Positions 8,772 to 17,600 of a stretch of 64,000 nt of DNA are shown here, piece after piece. Position numbers and translations under genes: made by a program. This DNA comes from Adhaeribacter arboris (GTDB lineage: Bacteria > Bacteroidota > Bacteroidia > Cytophagales > Hymenobacteraceae): NCBI RefSeq assembly GCF_003023845.1, contig NZ_PYFT01000001.1:5146001-5210000 (forward strand). The letters are read 5' to 3'. Position 1 is the stretch's first letter; each line of letters begins with the position of its first letter. The notes under the pieces are model-generated. The model did no database searches. It was not told the DNA's origin and worked only from the letters and a program-made list of their open reading frames with translations.

Positions 8772-9875
8772 ATGGAGTTGCTGGTTTCTGTAGCATCAAA
8801 GCTGTATGATCAAGTAAAAGCTAAATTTGAAAAGGATATCAAACAAAGGACTAGCAAACTATCGAACAATAAACTACCGGATACGGAAGAAGCCATTTGG
8901 AACTATCCTAATAATACGCAGTCTCTTTTTAGAGAATTAATCGGGGATTTTGAACCGCTGTATTTAAGGAATAAAGTCAAATATAAAACGGAGAGGCGTT
9001 ACAAGAAATCAGGCGAAGCGTTGTTAAACTTCAGCAGACCAGATAAATTAACCGCTTTCCTTATTTATCTAGATTATCAAGGAGAAGACCTTAAAGATAA
9101 ATTAAATGCATTTTTGGAAACGGTAGATTCCAAAGAACGATTGTTTCACCATACCCACCTGAACCAATCTCGTCCTACAATAAAAGCAGAGAAACCTCGG
9201 GAAGATGTTGAATTTTATCTCGAACAAACTGCCAAATTACTCTCTAAACGCTATACGCCCCGGCTATTAGGGAAGAGATTTTGGCTGTATTTTTATGGTT
9301 ACGATAAATTCATTTATGGTAACGATGACTTGCCAGATGCAGCAGAAGACAAGTGGTCACTGGTAAAGGTGGAATTTGCCTTTACGGATATGTCCGGATT
9401 TGATCTGAAAGTGACGTTAACAAATACGGGTGCGATAGAGCATTACAATTATGTCGGTAAAACCGACTTTTTAACTTCTTCGGAGCAAGTACTCGTGATC
9501 AATTGCCGTACCGAGCCGGATTTAACCAGGCAACTGAATATCAAGCTACACATTGGCACGGGTAACGGAGATATATTTATCGGGCAGTATTTAAATTATG
9601 AAACAGAAGGCAGAATAATTAGCGGTAGCTTACTGCTCCAAAAAATACCGGACGCGGAATCGGACATACAGCCTAAGATTTATCGGGTTCCAAATTTACT
9701 GCCGGGTATAAAATTTTATACAGAGGATTTTGAAGGTGTAGATAAAAATATTTTGCAATACCTCCACGACGAAAGGCTGAATTATAGGCGTACATCTATC
9801 AAAGCCGGTCATACTTTAAGAAGCCTTGAAAAATGGCTTAAAGAGTATGAAAAAATCCATCGAGAAAGTATTTAA
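8772..9875 (+). CDS. Unknown island protein
   Basis: A 367-aa soluble protein I cannot place. The N-terminal half is charged and helical ('YDQVKAKFEKDIKQRTSK'), with a lysine/arginine-rich stretch near residues 70-85. The C-terminal third (about 190-310) looks like a compact beta domain with 'GKTDFLTSSEQVLVINCRT' and a Gly-Gln-Tyr 'IGQYLNYETEGRIISG' that resembles a repeated strand-turn pattern seen in several Bacteroidota accessory proteins, but I cannot name the family. It is monocistronic and divergent from the coupling ATPase gene, with 170 bases between their starts. A regulatory or defence role is possible; there is no catalytic motif to support one. Confidence 0.5.
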   Translation: MELLVSVASKLYDQVKAKFEKDIKQRTSKLSNNKLPDTEEAIWNYPNNTQSLFRELIGDFEPLYLRNKVKYKTERRYKKSGEALLNFSRPDKLTAFLIYLDYQGEDLKDKLNAFLETVDSKERLFHHTHLNQSRPTIKAEKPREDVEFYLEQTAKLLSKRYTPRLLGKRFWLYFYGYDKFIYGNDDLPDAAEDKWSLVKVEFAFTDMSGFDLKVTLTNTGAIEHYNYVGKTDFLTSSEQVLVINCRTEPDLTRQLNIKLHIGTGNGDIFIGQYLNYETEGRIISGSLLLQKIPDAESDIQPKIYRVPNLLPGIKFYTEDFEGVDKNILQYLHDERLNYRRTSIKAGHTLRSLEKWLKEYEKIHRESI

Positions 9876-9919
9876 TGAGGTGAGTTGAATAAAAAATTTG
9901 GTTGAAGCCTATGGCTAGA

Positions 9920-10621
9920 CTACTTTATAATGGCTGACTCGAAACCGTAAAGAGGCGAGGCGTCGGCAATTTCTTTCCCGTATTCCAGTAACGCTTCGCG
10001 GTATTTAATCAAAGTGATTACTTTAAAATCAACCGGTGTTATGTAAGAGGGTAGCTGAAATGTATCTTGAGACATAACTTCGCGCATCCAAATTTCTCCC
10101 ACAACCGAATGTTCCAACTTCGGTTCATATTTTAGAAAGGAGATAAGTCTAGCTTTTACATCGGCCTCGTAATGATTCAAATAAGTTTTATATTGTTCGT
10201 AAACGTATGGCTTATAAGTAAGGCAAGCATTTTCAGTCATTTCAAAATTACGTATCAATTTGACGTGCTCTTCCGCTTGTTTAGTAAAAGCCTCATCGCT
10301 TAACATGCCTTGCTCATGGTTTTGAATAAGAACGCGCAAGAATGGCTCATACTTCAGCACAATGCAATCATGGGGAAAATAGCCTAAAAGTCGCTCAATT
10401 AAATCCCGTGCTTTAACTTCGTACTCAGGCAGGGTAATGGCTGCGTCAGCAATATCTTGCCATTTGATAGCATAGCGGCGTCCTTCAGCTACAGCGAACG
10501 CGTATGCTTCCTTAAATTGCTCCACATCACCGTTATATACTTCATCAATTGTTTTTTGGCGCCAATCCACTTTTATTAAACCTTTGTTCGGCGTAAATAA
10601 CTTTATTTCGTATATTATCAT
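9920..10621 (-). CDS. Unknown protein, divergent from next gene
   Basis: A 233-aa acidic, mainly helical protein without signal peptide or membrane segment. I chose ATG 10621 ('MIIYEIKLFTPNKG') over a TTG at 10639, because the latter lies inside the palindrome between the two divergent genes. Repeated tyrosine-lysine-glutamate helices ('ACLTYKPYVYEQYKTYLNHYE') suggest a helical bundle. No family is recognised. The gene sits in the conjugative half of the island and converges with the 367-aa gene. Confidence 0.5.
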   Translation of the reverse strand: MIIYEIKLFTPNKGLIKVDWRQKTIDEVYNGDVEQFKEAYAFAVAEGRRYAIKWQDIADAAITLPEYEVKARDLIERLLGYFPHDCIVLKYEPFLRVLIQNHEQGMLSDEAFTKQAEEHVKLIRNFEMTENACLTYKPYVYEQYKTYLNHYEADVKARLISFLKYEPKLEHSVVGEIWMREVMSQDTFQLPSYITPVDFKVITLIKYREALLEYGKEIADASPLYGFESAIIK

Positions 10622-10622
10622 A

Positions 10623-10636
10623 ACTGAATTTTCAGT
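10623..10636. promoter_or_regulatory. Palindrome between divergent genes (possible operator)
   Basis: The sequence ACTGAATTTTCAGT is a perfect 6-bp inverted repeat around TT, placed directly before the ATG at 10621 and 21 bases before the ATG at 10657. A dyad between two divergent starts is where a repressor could control both. No regulator is assigned; the HTH protein at 11589-11858 is one candidate. Short palindromes also arise by chance in AT-rich DNA. Confidence 0.3.
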
Positions 10637-10656
10637 CAAACAAAATCAAAAAGGAG

Positions 10657-11295
10657 ATGGAAAGTCCTGACGAAATAGAAAATGCATTCCCACCTGAATA
10701 TTCCCATGTCGGTGAAAGGGTGCGCGAGGCGCAAGAGCGTATCCAACAGATTGAGGAGCAAATTAAAAATGTCCCCAGTGATCGGGGAACAGCACCGCAA
10801 TATAATCCACCCGTATTTTTACGGCCTAGACAGCCGGGAGACCATAACCAAACGGTAAAAAGCCTAGAAAAACAGATAAGTCAGATAAAAGACGATGTGA
10901 TGCGTTCGGTAGACAAAGAAATAGTCGACGCTGACCCACAAACTGCCAGAACGGTACGCGATAAAACGCGTGAAAGCCTATATCCCAATCCATATAAAAA
11001 AATGGATGCGACGAAAATGGAGGCGGCTAAAAGCCAATCAAGGGATTTGGATGCTTCACAAGACTATAAAGACGCCCAATTGAACCGCGAACCAGCCCCT
11101 GATCTTCCAGAAAGGGAGCAAGACGCACCTGACCAAGCAAATCCGCAACCAACTCAGCAAGAGAAAAAACCACTCTCAATGTCCGCCCGATTTTCACAAT
11201 CATTAAGCTCCACGAAAGTAATAGAAAAAGATGATAAAGCGCCAGATAAAACACCAAACCCAGAAAAAGGTAAAGAGGAAAAAGATAAAGACTAG
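10657..11295 (+). CDS. Unknown highly charged, disordered protein
   Basis: A 212-aa protein that is very hydrophilic and rich in E, K, D, P and Q. Residues about 20-40 and 65-85 form short amphipathic, coiled-coil-like helices ('REAQERIQQIEEQIKN', 'QTVKSLEKQISQIKDDV'). The C-terminal 90 residues are low complexity and end in a Lys/Asp-rich tail. AAGGAG immediately precedes the ATG. It converges with the small operon at 11310-11858. Such proteins are common on conjugative elements; no activity can be inferred. Confidence 0.5.
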   Translation: MESPDEIENAFPPEYSHVGERVREAQERIQQIEEQIKNVPSDRGTAPQYNPPVFLRPRQPGDHNQTVKSLEKQISQIKDDVMRSVDKEIVDADPQTARTVRDKTRESLYPNPYKKMDATKMEAAKSQSRDLDASQDYKDAQLNREPAPDLPEREQDAPDQANPQPTQQEKKPLSMSARFSQSLSSTKVIEKDDKAPDKTPNPEKGKEEKDKD

Positions 11296-11309
11296 TGAAA
11301 GAAAAAAAG

Positions 11310-11585
11310 TTACCGCTCCGGTTCAATATCCTTGTCTTTATCCATCGTTTTAGTTGGTTCGTTCTCCCCCTTGCTAGTACGCTCTCCGGTCAGCCAGGAC
11401 GGATAACGTTCCTTCGCCTTTTCAGATAAAAACTGGTTCCGTCCTTCTTGAAAACCATTCCCGCGTAAGTTTTCTGCCGTAGCCTTGGCTAACTGTTCGG
11501 CAAGTTCAGGGAGGTGTTTAGCAATGGTATAACCTTCATTAAAGCCTTTCTGATAGTCCGGCTCCGGTTTGTGCGCTTCTTCCAT
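11310..11585 (-). CDS. Small unknown protein in operon with HTH gene
   Basis: A 91-aa hydrophilic protein with a central amphipathic helix ('KGFNEGYTIAKHLPELAEQ') and a charged C-terminus. Its ATG lies 3 bases after the stop of the HTH gene, so the two form an operon. No family is recognised. Its place next to an excisionase-like gene in a mobile element suggests an accessory function in mobilization. Confidence 0.5.
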   Translation of the reverse strand: MEEAHKPEPDYQKGFNEGYTIAKHLPELAEQLAKATAENLRGNGFQEGRNQFLSEKAKERYPSWLTGERTSKGENEPTKTMDKDKDIEPER

Positions 11586-11588
11586 ATA

Positions 11589-11858
11589 TTAAAAAGGATT
11601 TCGGGCGTTTTTCTCTAAATAAGCGTCAATGGAATCCCGGTCATATAGAATAATTTTCTTCTGTGGCTGAGAGTAGCGAATTTTCCCTTCATCCCGCAGC
11701 TTCTGCAAGGTTGTCTTGGATTTAATATTCAGGAGTTGCATAGCTTGCTCATCAGAAACCCATTTTTCTTTTTCTTCGTTATGCTTTTCTTTCAGCCGGG
11801 CAACTACCTGCTCGACCAAAGCATAGAAAGCTGATTCTTCAAGGCAAATGACTTGCAT
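11589..11858 (-). CDS. Helix-turn-helix (excisionase-like, HTH_17) DNA-binding protein
   Basis: An 89-aa protein. Residues about 37-80 fit the MerR-like/excisionase HTH domain found in many Bacteroidota mobile elements: 'VSDEQAMQLLNIKSKTTLQKL' forms the helix-turn-helix, and 'DEGKIRYSQPQKKIILYDRDS' the wing, followed by 'IDAYLEKNA'. The first 30 residues are an amphipathic helix. Proteins of this type regulate excision or transfer operons. It is first in a two-gene operon, with AT-rich upstream DNA. Confidence 0.75.
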   Translation of the reverse strand: MQVICLEESAFYALVEQVVARLKEKHNEEKEKWVSDEQAMQLLNIKSKTTLQKLRDEGKIRYSQPQKKIILYDRDSIDAYLEKNARNPF

Positions 11859-12066
11859 ATATAATTATAAAAAATTGGCTACTACAATTTGTCTATAGTT
11901 AATTGATTTCATTTTGCATTAAATGCTTCAATCGAAAGAACATAAAAAGTAAAGTCTTATACTTTCAAGCTTTATTTTAGTGCTCAGGAGGAATTTAAAT
12001 ATTTTTTTAATTATATTGATATTTAACTGTTTGTTTTGCTCCAAGAATTTGAAATTCTATGAGATA

Positions 12067-12486
12067 TCATTTATTTGGTGTATTAAGAAACTTAGTAAAT
12101 GTATTTATTACTGATTCCAAATTTTTTTCAATTTCACATTCCCAAATTATAAGTACTCTCCAACCTAACTTCTTACAAGTTTCTTGATGCTTTTTATCCC
12201 TTTCTATATTCTTATATAACTTTTCTTTTCAAAACTTTGTATTCGTATTTGGAATTCTTCCTTCACGACAATCTTGATGATAATGCCAGAAACACCCATG
12301 AACAAAGATTATAGTTTTATATTTTGGCAGAACAACATCAGGTTTTCCAGGTAAGTCCTTCTTATGGATTCGGAATCTATACCCAAGTTGATGCAGAATT
12401 GTCCTAAGGATTTTTTCTGGCTTTGTATTTTTGCCCTTAATACGGCTCATTACAAAACTACGCTTTTCACTTGACCATATATCCAT
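12067..12486 (-). pseudogene. vsr: Vsr T:G mismatch endonuclease, interrupted by one in-frame TGA
   Basis: Vsr nucleases nick next to T:G mismatches that arise when 5-methylcytosine is deaminated, so they accompany cytosine methylases. The first 85 codons encode a normal Vsr start: 'SSEKRSFVMSRIKGKNTKPE', the catalytic Asp in 'KPDVVLPK', and 'FVHGCFWHYH' with the active-site His. Translation then meets TGA at 12231-12229. Reading through it gives the expected remainder in the same frame ('KEKLYKNIERDKKH', 'LGWRVLIIWECE') to a stop at 12069-12067. A Trp (TGG) is usual at the TGA position ('TKFW'), so a single G-to-A change explains it. The truncated product lacks about 40% of the fold. The gene begins 9 bases after the methylase. 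A sequencing error cannot be excluded. Confidence 0.85.
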
Positions 12487-12495
12487 CTTAATATT

Positions 12496-13611
12496 TTAAG
12501 AAATACTTTCAAGAAAATCACTAAGGCTTTTACCTACAGCCTTTGCTAAAGGGACTGGAACCCCATTGCCTATCATTTTAAATTTTTTTGTTAAGGAAAG
12601 TTTTGCAGGAAGAATGTACGAATCTTCGACTCCTTGTATACGCAACGATTCTCTTACAGATAATCTTCTGTTTAAAAATGGATGTAAGTGTACTTCATTA
12701 TTGCCGTAACATGTAGTAGGACTATACTTGTAACGGTGTAATCTTTTAAATGAAGGCCTATTAGTCTCTCCTTCCTTTATTTTATCAAGCCTATCAAGGT
12801 GTATAAGAATGTTGAAAAACTCTGAACTATTTGCAATATTATTTTCCTGCTCAGGCGAAATCAAACAAGATTGGACACATAGTTCTAATGGTATGTTTTT
12901 TGGTGCTTCTACATTTGAACCAAATGAAATTGGGTCAGGCCATTTATATTTTGTAGAAGAATTAGAATAAATTTTATTTACAGGAAAGGGAAACCACCTT
13001 CCATCGATCCCAATGTTAATTCTATTTATATCAAATTTGTATTTATTTATTCCAATAACAAAAACTCTTTCTCGAAATTGAGGAACTCCGAAATCAATAC
13101 TATTTAAAATTGCAAAATCTATAAGAAATTGCTCTTTCATAACTTCTAAGAGCTCTAAAAAGTGCTTTGCGCTTTTTTTTACTTTTAAAAGTCCTGTAAC
13201 ATTCTCCATTACGAAAAATGCAGGTTGTAATTCTATTATCTTATATAAAAAAGCATCAGTCAAAGATCCCTTGTCGCCCTTAAAGCCATCCAAATTCCCA
13301 TTTAAGCTAAAATCCTGGCAAGGTGGACCACCTATAACCCCAAAACAACTTGGCTTTTTCCCATTGAATGCCTCTTTGATAATAGTTTCTGGATGAATAT
13401 CTTTTATTGAATTAGTATTAGATATTTTAAAATTCCCATCTATACCTTTACTCTTTTTCCATGATGTTATTCCAGAAGCATATAAATCTGCGAATATTAT
13501 ATCTAACTCATTTGTCCAAACAATATTAAATCCAGCATCTAAAAAGCCCATATCCATGAACCCTCCTCCTGTAAAAAAAGATATAACAGGAAGTTTTAAC
13601 TCCTCACTCAT
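12496..13611 (-). CDS. C5-cytosine DNA methyltransferase (DruM-like)
   Basis: A 371-aa enzyme that should transfer a methyl group from S-adenosylmethionine to cytosine in host DNA. The ordered motifs are visible: I 'FFTGGGFMDMGFLDAGF' at residues 10-26, IV 'GGPPCQDFS' with the catalytic Cys near residue 98, VI 'MENVTGL', VIII 'FRERVFVIG', and IX-X 'SVRESLRIQGV' and 'MIGNGVPVPLAKAVG'. Length is standard. It overlaps the upstream nuclease-like gene by 8 bases, so it belongs to the defence operon and probably marks self DNA. The target site cannot be read from sequence. Assignment to Druantia type II DruM rests on the neighbours. Confidence 0.9.
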   Translation of the reverse strand: MSEELKLPVISFFTGGGFMDMGFLDAGFNIVWTNELDIIFADLYASGITSWKKSKGIDGNFKISNTNSIKDIHPETIIKEAFNGKKPSCFGVIGGPPCQDFSLNGNLDGFKGDKGSLTDAFLYKIIELQPAFFVMENVTGLLKVKKSAKHFLELLEVMKEQFLIDFAILNSIDFGVPQFRERVFVIGINKYKFDINRINIGIDGRWFPFPVNKIYSNSSTKYKWPDPISFGSNVEAPKNIPLELCVQSCLISPEQENNIANSSEFFNILIHLDRLDKIKEGETNRPSFKRLHRYKYSPTTCYGNNEVHLHPFLNRRLSVRESLRIQGVEDSYILPAKLSLTKKFKMIGNGVPVPLAKAVGKSLSDFLESIS

Positions 13612-14665
13612 AAATCGTAGTTGTCTTAGTCGCAGAATAAACGTTACTAAGGATTCCTTTTCTTAAATTAAAAATATTAATAAGTCGATTCCTCTTACTA
13701 ATAAAATATTCAGGATTAGTATTTGTAAATCCAGTAACTGTAACGGAATGACATCCATTATCCAGTAAAACTGTTATATTTCCATTTGAATATTGGACTA
13801 CATTTTTAATAAAACCACTAACATCATTATAAACATTATTTAAACTTAGGTTTTTTAAATAAAATGAGCAGGCAGGTCTATATAAACAATAAATGCAATT
13901 CTTCTCATTTACATTCGCATTATAAAACCCAGTACTAATACTTTTGTTTGTTTCTGCCAAAACCTTTTTAGCATCATCAAAAGCTGCTTTACATTCTTCT
14001 AATGAGAATTCTATCGAAATTTTTTGTTTGGCTAAATCTACTAAACTTAATCGCGTTGGGAACCTGCTTGTACACTCATAGAAAAGATAGGCGTATAGTT
14101 TCAGTTGTTCCAGATATTCATCTTTTATCTCTGTACTTATCTCACCATTTTCGTTTAGCGTATCCTGTGTTATAGCCCCTGTCTTAAAATCTATAATCTC
14201 TATATCTTGCCCAATCTCTAGTATTAAATCAATTTTTCCACCTATCAAGCCGTCTTTTGATTCAAACCACTTCTCAGCTATGGCCTTCGATTCAACTATT
14301 TTTCTAGGTAAATTACTTAAATGCTTTTTTAATTGAATCTTTTTTATACCATAATCTTTAACACTTTTCTGAAGGGGGGTAATGAAGCCATTCCCTTCTT
14401 GGAGCAATCTTTTTTCCAATGAATTAATTTCAGCATCAAATCTTGTTTCAAGTTCAAAATCTGTTTTTATTTCTTTGATTGAAATTAGTTCTAATATTTT
14501 ATGCAATACTGTTCCTAAATATGCATTTGGAGAAACTGGCAATAATGGTTTTTTTTCGAATGCTTCAGCAAGAATAGATTTATATGCACAACTTTTTATA
14601 GAATAAAACTGGCTTGGAGAAATCCTTTTGATTTCTTTATATTCGATTTTACCAATTTTATTCAT
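13604..14665 (-). CDS. PD-(D/E)XK (RecB/Cas4-like) protein of the defence operon
   Basis: A 353-aa protein with a RecB-type nuclease fold. An N-terminal 'RISPSQFYSIKSCAYK' matches the start of PDDEXK_1 proteins and holds one Cys. The active site is 'GGKIDLILEIG' followed by 'EIIDFKTG' near residues 140-160 (D, then D-x-K), then 'QLKLYAYLFYE', the conserved QxxxY motif. Near residue 245 'NCIYCLYRPAC' gives three more cysteines, enough with the first for an iron-sulfur cluster as in AddB and Cas4. The last 90 residues are an OB-like strand-rich extension. It overlaps the helicase gene by 4 bases (ATGA) and the methylase by 8. In a Druantia type II scheme it takes the DruG slot by position; that match is my inference. 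Confidence 0.75.
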   Translation of the reverse strand: MNKIGKIEYKEIKRISPSQFYSIKSCAYKSILAEAFEKKPLLPVSPNAYLGTVLHKILELISIKEIKTDFELETRFDAEINSLEKRLLQEGNGFITPLQKSVKDYGIKKIQLKKHLSNLPRKIVESKAIAEKWFESKDGLIGGKIDLILEIGQDIEIIDFKTGAITQDTLNENGEISTEIKDEYLEQLKLYAYLFYECTSRFPTRLSLVDLAKQKISIEFSLEECKAAFDDAKKVLAETNKSISTGFYNANVNEKNCIYCLYRPACSFYLKNLSLNNVYNDVSGFIKNVVQYSNGNITVLLDNGCHSVTVTGFTNTNPEYFISKRNRLINIFNLRKGILSNVYSATKTTTIYE

Positions 14666-17600
14666 AATCTACTTCCTAGTTTTTCGTAACACCATCCTGG
14701 CCTGCGATGCAAATTAAATGAATCAATAAAGTTTAAATTACCATCTAGATTATTTGTATACTCTCTTAACTCATAAACAATTTCAGTTAACCAATTAGCT
14801 ACTCTCATATTTTTCAAATCCCAATAAGGATGAATAATTAAAATTACATTCTCATGATTTTTCCCAAATTTTATGAGGGGAAGTCCATTAATTTCACCTT
14901 TTAATTTTTTTCGAAATGAAAAACTTTCAAAGAAATTATCCCTTAATTTGGTTGCAAATTCAGGCCAACCATTGAGTTCTATATAATTATTAAAATTGTT
15001 ATCTGTACCGCAAACATACTGTGCATCATTGAAAGTTCTCAGCAAGGAAAAACCTAATCGCCAATCAAGCAAGCTGTGATAATTCATATTGCGGTAAACT
15101 TTTAAACACTCATAACAGGCATCTTTACAATTTTCTTGGTGCTTATGTAGATGTATTTTTCCTAAATACGAGTTAGGATTAGCTGGTAACATTGCTTCAT
15201 TTAATACTTCTTGGAAGTTATTATATAAATATCTTACAAAGCCAGAGCCATTAGGCAACTCATCTGTCAAGATAATTTCTGCTACTTTTCGTCCTGTTTC
15301 ATCATCAAGAGATTTCATAGAGATATCAGCAATTTCTATTTCAGCAGGATCAACGTCAAGTTTATCAGCTAAAATTCTTTGCAATAAGAATGCTGCCGAG
15401 TAATAACCAGAACGAACTCCATTTGCTTGTGCCTTTACGAAATGAGGCTCACTGTCCATTGAGAACATATTTAAATCTAATTCTAATGGAACAGATGCTG
15501 GAACAATTCTTAATATTTCAGTATTCTTATGATTTCCAATACAAATTGTTTCACTTACAACACTGTTAAGTACCATTTGCAAATTCATAGCATAACCATT
15601 ATTATCAGAATAATTATTAGCAAATTCATCTACTATCCATTGATTTACAAATTTGTATCCTTGACTTAGCCCAAATGGAAATCCATTTCTTATTTCATAT
15701 AAACGCCCTGAAAAAAAACGGTCAGAATTAGTATTAACTCGCCATGTTATATCTCTATCACTTATTGATATAATTGCATTCCCAGTTTTAGTAAAATCAA
15801 TCTTGCTGTCTTCCCGGTTTGTTTCTGCAAAGATTGGTGGTCGGGAAAGTATTATTTCACTATCATCTCTCATATCACTGCCCTGCGATAAATTTGTTCT
15901 ATATGCTTTTGGAGCTTTAAGAATAACAGGCCTTTGGTAGCTATCACCTTGTTCGCCGCAATTCTGACAGGCCAAAAGCGCATCATTTACCTCATTGTTA
16001 CTATTATAGGTTTTAAAAGCTCCGCAACTTCGGCATCTTGACATCCATTTGTTTATCGAAAAAGGATTTCCATCCCAGTTATGATTACCAAATTGATTTA
16101 GCTTATTTTTAATCTCTGTTGTAAAACCAATTACTTGATGAATTGCCTTATCCTTTGTCTTCTGAGATCCAGGTGCAAATTCATATATCGCCATTGATTG
16201 GGCTCGATCAATCGTTAGAGTTTCTAAATGTTGGTTGATACCGTGATATAAGTTTTTTACAGTCGTAGGCATGCCAAACATTGGAAGGACGCCACCTTCC
16301 GCTAGTTTTTCTGAAATATCATTAGTAGAAATCTCTTCATTATAAACTACGGTTTGAATTTTTTCTATTAAGCCATCATTGCTTGTTATATCACAAACCC
16401 AATTTATAAACTTATCACGATTTGGTTTTAATTCCTGTGTAAGTAAAGCATCTACAACTTCCTCAACCTGTTTTGAACTGCTTCTAATCCAATTAATAAT
16501 TTGAGTTTTATAATCAATCCAATTATCTACTGTGCCAAATTCTCCATGTACGCTGGATTTACCTTCATTATTATTCACATTAGGTTGTATTGTTAAGTAT
16601 ATTCTTCGCAATATTTCTTTAGAAAGTAATCGTTTAAAAATCCTTTCCTGCCCCATTGTAAGAAAAGGAGTGGGTGGAGCATCTCCTGTAATTTTATGAG
16701 GATTTGAAAAGTAAAACTCATCATGGCTTCTACCTCTGCAAAAAGTTAAGACAACAGAATATGCTTGACCCCTACGACCTGCCCGCCCAACTCTTTGTTG
16801 GTAGTTAAATCTTTGTGGGGGCATATTCCCTAACATTACTGCCTGTAATGCCCCTATATCAACACCAACTTCCAATGTTGTTGTTACACTTAATAAGTCA
16901 ATTGTTTTTACTTGTTTATAACCTTCATCCGGCAAAATAATATTTCTGAAATGTCTTTGTCTCTCAAATTGATCGTCAGTTTGACCAGTAAGTTCTTCAC
17001 AATGCAAGCGAATTGGAGATCTTTGTTCTTCTATAGCATTGTATGATAAATAATTCTTCTTCCATACATCGCTACAAACTTTATCTGGTTGAGTGTTAAG
17101 TGGCGTAAGTGAGTAGGTACAAATGCCCCCACTAAAATGCAGGTGAGGTCTGTTGCCTCTCAAGCTAGTCCAAACATTATCTGTTCTGGTGGCAACCTTA
17201 ATAAACAACTCTTCAATAATGATTCCATTTGCCCCATCAAGAAGGCCGCTTGACGAAAGAATACTAAAAATGGAATTCCCTAACTCAGTTTCAGACTTAG
17301 ATAATCTATTTGCAACTGCTCTAATATATCTTCTAACTTGGCTTGGAAACCTTGTGTAATCAATTAAATTGAAGGGATCTGAATCCTCAACTTTATCATG
17401 TTTAAACTTATCTCCCAAAATTCTTATTGTTGAATTTATTATCTGCAGAAGGTCCTGTTGCCTCATTGCTAAAGTATTTGCTTCTTGAGATATACTTTGT
17501 AAATCTGGATTTATAGTTACAAATCCAAGTGCAGAAGATTCAAAAGAATAAAACAGTGAACCAAAAAACATTGACGCAAGATTACTGAAGGTACCTTCTT

